This document shows, piece by piece, positions 6,057 through 9,183 of a stretch of 9,183 nucleotides of DNA. Source of the stretch: JBLHKE01 sp047619485 (GTDB lineage: Bacteria > Verrucomicrobiota > Verrucomicrobiia > Verrucomicrobiales > DEV007). The DNA is taken from contig JBLHKE010000287.1 of the NCBI GenBank assembly GCA_047619485.1, forward strand, positions 1-9,183, written 5' to 3'. Below the pieces are notes generated by a model, which was not told the DNA's origin, made no database searches, and was given only the letters and a program-made list of their open reading frames with translations. The position numbers and the translations under genes are program-made. Each line of letters starts with the position of its first letter. Positions within the stretch are counted from its first letter, which is position 1.

Positions 6057-6581
6057 ATGAACGTGAGCTACAATCCCGCGACCGACAACACCGCGAATCC
6101 ACCTGGATTGCTGTCCACCTCCCCCGCGGCCACCTCCTATCTTGGCGAGAACGCAAACCACGCATACGACCCGTTCGGCGATTGGCAGCAAGCTGAATTT
6201 GGCGCTGAAGCAGGACTGCCAATCGCGGCCCCGAACGCTGATCCCGATGGCGATGAAATCAGCAACCTTGTGGAGTTTGTGCTCGGCGGTGATCCTCAAG
6301 ACAGCGACAGCGCCCCCACACCAACCGTCAGCCACACAAACCCGTCGCCGTTTAGTTTCGCCTTCACTCCAGTCATCGAAAACGGCGCCCAGCTCGAAAT
6401 CCAGATCTCGGGCGACCTTTCAATCTGGACCACGCTCAGCACCCGGCCAGCCGAAGGCGGCGATTGGATCGCACACACCACGGTCCACGAACTGAACATC
6501 GATTCCGAAAGCGGCGCGGTCGAGGTAACCATGTCGGGCACTGCCGTCAAAATCTTTGCTCGCCTGCAGGTCACCCTCTGA
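6057..6581 (+). CDS. C-terminal part of the secreted protein, with calcium-loop (TSP3-like) segment and sorting-like tail
   Basis: The reading frame has 174 residues, with ATG three bases after the preceding TAA (TAAGGGATG) and in the same frame. It has no signal peptide of its own. Residues 36-80 (AYDPFGDWQQAEFGA, then ADPDGDEISNLVEFVLGGDP) match the acidic, thrombospondin type 3-like linker seen in secreted Verrucomicrobial proteins, with D-x-D-G-D as a calcium-binding loop. Residues 98-174 form a small beta domain ending VKIFARLQVTL, typical of the extreme C-terminus of such proteins. A cytoplasmic protein of this kind makes little sense, which argues that it belongs to the gene before. 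It could be reached by read-through of TAA or made by re-initiation at the ATG. It might instead be a dead fragment. It ends four bases before the next gene. Confidence 0.65.
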   Translation: MNVSYNPATDNTANPPGLLSTSPAATSYLGENANHAYDPFGDWQQAEFGAEAGLPIAAPNADPDGDEISNLVEFVLGGDPQDSDSAPTPTVSHTNPSPFSFAFTPVIENGAQLEIQISGDLSIWTTLSTRPAEGGDWIAHTTVHELNIDSESGAVEVTMSGTAVKIFARLQVTL

Positions 6582-6585
6582 GCGC

Positions 6586-7269
6586 ATGCGTTGGTGGATC
6601 TGGATCGCGGTAGGGCAATTCCTTCTCATATTCGTAGCCGGCGTCGCCCTCTACCCGGGGAATGCCAACGCGCCGAACGGCTGGTTCGCCCTGCACCTGT
6701 TCGAGACGACCTACTGCGATCTCGGAAAATTCGACGTCACCAACCCGCGGTCGAATCACTACTTGGCGATCGCGTTCAACTTCTCGATGTTGATCGCAGC
6801 CACCGGCTTCATCCCACACTGGTGGATCCTCCCCCGCCTCTTCCCCGAACAGATTCGCTCTGGAACCGCCGTTCGCACCCTCGGCCTGATCTCAGTCATC
6901 GCGATGTTCGGTGTCGGTCCAACCACCGGCGACAGCATGGAATTCATCCACAGTCTGTTCATTAGCTGCGCCGCCATCCCCGGCCTGAGCGCTGTCATCC
7001 TAGCATTGATCGCCCTCACCAAAAACCGCCAGCACATCTTACTAATTATCTACACGTGGCTCTTTGCCGCGATCGCCCTATTCCATTTTTGGCAACACCT
7101 GAGTCACTTCTGGTTTGGGAAACCATGGGCGCAGGCCGACTACGCCACGCAGAAGATCACCATCCTAGCCGGCCTCGCTTGGATTCTGTTCAACTCGATC
7201 GTGAACAGACCACCGCCTCTAACAAAACCCTTGCTCCCGTACCGCCCCCCCACCATTCTTTCACCATGA
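6586..7269 (+). CDS. Six-helix membrane protein, DUF998-like
   Basis: The protein has 227 residues from the ATG at 6586. Six hydrophobic segments are visible: about 4-24 (WIWIAVGQFLLIFVAGVALYP), 60-82, 98-115, 127-149, 155-177 and 189-205. Between the first and second lies a longer loop with FETTYCDLGKFDVTNPRSN, reminiscent of the DUF998 family, whose members carry such a '.SDLG' loop near helix 2. The function of that family is not known. The frame is open to a TTG at 6556, but the ATG lies four bases after the TGA of the gene before, which suits translational coupling; no Shine-Dalgarno site is seen. Its own TGA overlaps the ATG of the sulfatase. It may help export or handle the substrate of the neighbouring secreted proteins, but this is only inferred from position. 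Confidence 0.72.
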   Translation: MRWWIWIAVGQFLLIFVAGVALYPGNANAPNGWFALHLFETTYCDLGKFDVTNPRSNHYLAIAFNFSMLIAATGFIPHWWILPRLFPEQIRSGTAVRTLGLISVIAMFGVGPTTGDSMEFIHSLFISCAAIPGLSAVILALIALTKNRQHILLIIYTWLFAAIALFHFWQHLSHFWFGKPWAQADYATQKITILAGLAWILFNSIVNRPPPLTKPLLPYRPPTILSP

Positions 7270-8669
7270 TCCGATTCGCCTTCATCTTTGCCGTCCTCCT
7301 CGCAACCACCCACGCGGCAACCGACAAGAAGAACGTCCTGCTCATCTGCATCGATGACCTGCGCCCAGAGTTGAAATGCTTCGGTGTCGACTACATCCAC
7401 TCGCCCAACATCGATGCCCTAGCTGCCCGCGGAGTCACCTTCCAACGCCACTACGTCCAGGCCCCGACCTGTGGCGCTTCACGCTACACGCTCCTCACCG
7501 GTCGCTACGGATCAGGCAGCAACGGCGCTCTCTTCTCCCGAGCTGGCAAGGTCGACAAAGCCCCGCCAAGCATGCCCGCGTGGTTCCGCCAACACGGCTA
7601 CACGACCGTGTCCGTCGGCAAAGTATCACACCATCCCGGCGGTCGTGGTGGTCCGGATTGGGACGACGCCAACAAACCCGAGATGCCCAATTCGTGGGAT
7701 CGGCACCTGCTCCCCGCCGGTCCCTGGCAGCACCCACGCGGCTGGATGCACGGGCTCGCCAATGGTGAGATCCGCAAGAATGCCAAAGACATGGATCTTT
7801 TCCAAGCCCTCGAAGGAGACGACGCAATCTACCCCGACGGCCGCAATACCAACGAGGCCATCAAGCAACTCGGGCAGCTCGCCAAGGACACCGAAAACAA
7901 GCCGTTCTTCCTAGCCTTCGGCATCCTGCGCCCGCACCTGCCCTTCGGCGCCCCGGCGAAATATCTAAAGCACTACACGGACATCCAACTCCCACCCACT
8001 CCCCACCCGCACAAACCGATGGGCAAGACTACCTGGCACGGGTCTGGCGAGTTCATGAAATACAATCGCTGGGGAAAAAATCCTAACACAGATGCAGAAT
8101 TCGCCATGGAGGTGCGCCGCCACTACGCCGCCTGCGTCTCCTACGCCGACGCGCAGGTCGGCCGCATCCTCAAGCAGCTCGACGCAAGCGGCCAGCGCGA
8201 CAACACCATCGTCATCCTGTGGGGAGACCACGGCTGGCATCTCGGCGAGCACGCCATCTGGGGCAAGCACGCCCTCTTCGAAGAGTCGCTACGCTCGCCT
8301 CTCATCGTCAGCTACCCCGGCATGCCCAACGCCGGCCAATCGACCGACGCCACCGTCGAGACGCTCGACATCTTCCCGACACTCGTCGAGTTGACCGAAC
8401 TACCAGAAGCCGACTTCGCCCAGGGGACTTCCCTGCGCGGGACCATCGCGTCTCCCAAAACCGCCACCGGCCACCCCGCCATCAGCTACAACGGCAGAGC
8501 CACCACCATCCGCACCGCCACCCACCGCCTGATCGCACACAAAAACGGCGAACTAGAACTCTACGACCACACCAAACCTGCCGCAGAAACCGAAAACCTC
8601 GCCAGCACCCAACCCGAGCTAGCACAGAAGCTGAAGGCCGAGCTCGAAGCTCAATTCAAGCGCCCGTAG
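7266..8669 (+). CDS. Secreted sulfatase, iduronate-2-sulfatase type
   Basis: The protein has 467 residues from the ATG at 7266. A signal peptide spans 1-18 (RFAFIFAVLLATTHAA). The alkaline phosphatase-like sulfatase fold is clear: NVLLICIDDLRPEL at 23-36 with metal ligands D30 and D31, APTCGASRYTLLTGR at 66-80 with C69 as the residue converted to formylglycine, LRPHLPF at 221-227, and WGDHGWHLGEHAIWGKHALF at 319-338 with D321, H322 and K334. The order and the 'IDDLRPEL' start fit the iduronate-2-sulfatase-like group, which removes sulfate esters from sugars. The maturation motif is C-G-A-S-R rather than the usual C-x-P-x-R. The frame is open upstream to 7056, but the signal peptide and the ATGA overlap with the membrane-protein stop fix the start. 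The C-terminus ends in three consecutive stops (TAG TAG TGA). The substrate is not known. Confidence 0.92.
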   Translation: MIRFAFIFAVLLATTHAATDKKNVLLICIDDLRPELKCFGVDYIHSPNIDALAARGVTFQRHYVQAPTCGASRYTLLTGRYGSGSNGALFSRAGKVDKAPPSMPAWFRQHGYTTVSVGKVSHHPGGRGGPDWDDANKPEMPNSWDRHLLPAGPWQHPRGWMHGLANGEIRKNAKDMDLFQALEGDDAIYPDGRNTNEAIKQLGQLAKDTENKPFFLAFGILRPHLPFGAPAKYLKHYTDIQLPPTPHPHKPMGKTTWHGSGEFMKYNRWGKNPNTDAEFAMEVRRHYAACVSYADAQVGRILKQLDASGQRDNTIVILWGDHGWHLGEHAIWGKHALFEESLRSPLIVSYPGMPNAGQSTDATVETLDIFPTLVELTELPEADFAQGTSLRGTIASPKTATGHPAISYNGRATTIRTATHRLIAHKNGELELYDHTKPAAETENLASTQPELAQKLKAELEAQFKRP

Positions 8670-8675
8670 TAGTGA

Positions 8676-8702
8676 CATCCGGCCGCCACGCACCATCCGG
8701 CC
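8676..8702 (+). repeat. Nine-base direct repeat in the gap after the sulfatase
   Basis: CATCCGGCC occurs at 8676-8684 and again at 8694-8702, with an 18-base period. The second copy ends one base before the ATG at 8704. It may be a duplication or a binding site; nothing more can be said. Confidence 0.4.
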
Positions 8703-8703
8703 A

Positions 8704-9183
8704 ATGAATCCATCACTCCACGCCTTCGCCTTCGCGATCACGATCCCACTTGGACGAAAACGAACATCAGTGTCGTCGACCAGAATGGCAAGCCACTCAC
8801 CGGCTTCAAATACGACTACTATATCGACGGCGCAGAAGGTTACTGGAACCCGCTCAACGTTCGCCTACAGAGCCCCGCCCACACGTCAAACGCGATCGAA
8901 ATGCTCGCCCCCGTCGAGTGCCGGATCCGCCTAGAAATCCACCAACCGGACTGTCCAACCAGTTCACCCGAGCTCAAACTCCAGGGCACTGGTTCGATCT
9001 CAGGATTTGCCCGAAATCACAACGATCCCAGCAAGCCGTGGAAGTTCGCCGATGGCAGCTTCTACATTGATGACGACGACGCTGAACCCTACCTGCAGTT
9101 CAAGACCGACGCCGAGGGCAGGTTTCACGTCGACGGCATCCCGCTCGGCACCTTAAAAGCGTCGCTCCGAATTGCTCCCGGGG
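8704..9183 (+). CDS. Carboxypeptidase-regulatory-like protein, partial and apparently frameshifted
   Basis: One frame is open from 8676 to the window end and gives a clear protein-like sequence: TKTNISVVDQNGKPLTGFKY from 8754, later FKTDAEGRFHVDGIPLGTLK. The D-x-x-G-K-P-L-x-G start and D-x-x-G-R-F-x-V-x-G-I-P-x-G pattern match repeated CarboxypepD_reg-like beta domains, common in surface and exported proteins. The frame has no ATG, GTG or TTG until 8901, which would cut the domain. The neighbouring frame has an ATG at 8704 followed by MNPSLHAFAFAITIPL, a plausible short signal peptide start. Joining them needs a -1 step, or one missing base, between about 8704 and 8760; AAAA at 8757-8760 would allow a single-tRNA slip but no canonical slippery heptamer is present. 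A mutation or sequencing error is equally possible. The gene is cut off by the right edge. It lies 34 bases after the sulfatase, probably in the same operon. Confidence 0.55.

Noticed and set aside
7056..7265. Upstream extension of the sulfatase frame
   Set aside because: It lies inside the membrane-protein gene in another frame. The signal peptide begins at 7266.
8754..8762. Canonical -1 slippery heptamer for programmed frameshifting
   Set aside because: Only four A residues are present (CGAAAACG) and no X-XXY-YYZ pattern fits. A simple deletion or sequencing error remains at least as likely.
8750..9070. Open frame on the plus strand at the right end
   Set aside because: Its translation is rich in Arg and Pro, as in shadow frames, while the frame with TKTNISVVD and GIPLGTLK has domain-like sequence over the same bases.
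1..9183. CRISPR array, tRNA or rRNA gene, insertion sequence or toxin-antitoxin pair
   Set aside because: No regularly spaced repeats, cloverleaf arms, transposase motifs or small paired cytoplasmic genes were seen on either strand.

Overview
This window looks like chromosomal DNA of a GC-rich bacterium, most likely from the Verrucomicrobiota (or more broadly the PVC group). That placement is inferred from the gene types: an iduronate-2-sulfatase-type sulfatase with a signal peptide, a secreted PQQ-like beta-propeller, a secreted beta-sandwich protein whose tail carries a DPDGDEISN calcium-loop motif before a GGDP sequence, and a short sigma-70 protein without region 1.1. No rRNA, tRNA, CRISPR array, transposase or phage gene was seen.

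Layout. Positions 1-165 are AT-rich and non-coding. Next comes a minus-strand pair: a YbjN-like protein (876-1376), then a membrane protein joining a GYF_2-like domain to a bacterial PH domain (166-852), 23 bases apart. Divergent from them is the secreted beta-propeller gene (1456-2658). A 203-base convergent gap with small hairpins follows. A second minus-strand pair holds the sigma factor (4022-4867) and, 62 bases downstream of it, a phospholipase D / cardiolipin synthase-like protein with two intact HKD motifs (2862-3959). A 19-bp near-perfect palindrome lies just upstream of the sigma gene.

From 5130 to the right edge everything is on the plus strand and packed like an operon: secreted beta-sandwich protein (5130-6053), its apparent C-terminal part (6057-6581), a six-helix membrane protein (6586-7269), a sulfatase (7266-8669, 4-base overlap) and the 5' part of a gene with carboxypeptidase-regulatory-like sequence (8704 to the edge). 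The first two are in the same frame and separated by a single TAA, so they look like one secreted protein split by a nonsense codon or read through. The last gene is open from 8676 to the window end in one frame but has no usable start there. The best start and signal-like N-terminus lie in the neighbouring frame, which implies a -1 shift or a one-base deletion between about 8704 and 8760.

The plus-strand cluster suggests an envelope or extracellular module for sulfated glycans. The two minus-strand pairs look like housekeeping or stress functions of the envelope. No clearly new defence or mobile system was found. The most notable points are the two broken or recoded genes, the operator-like palindrome before the sigma gene, and two -10-like hexamers placed as for leaderless mRNAs.
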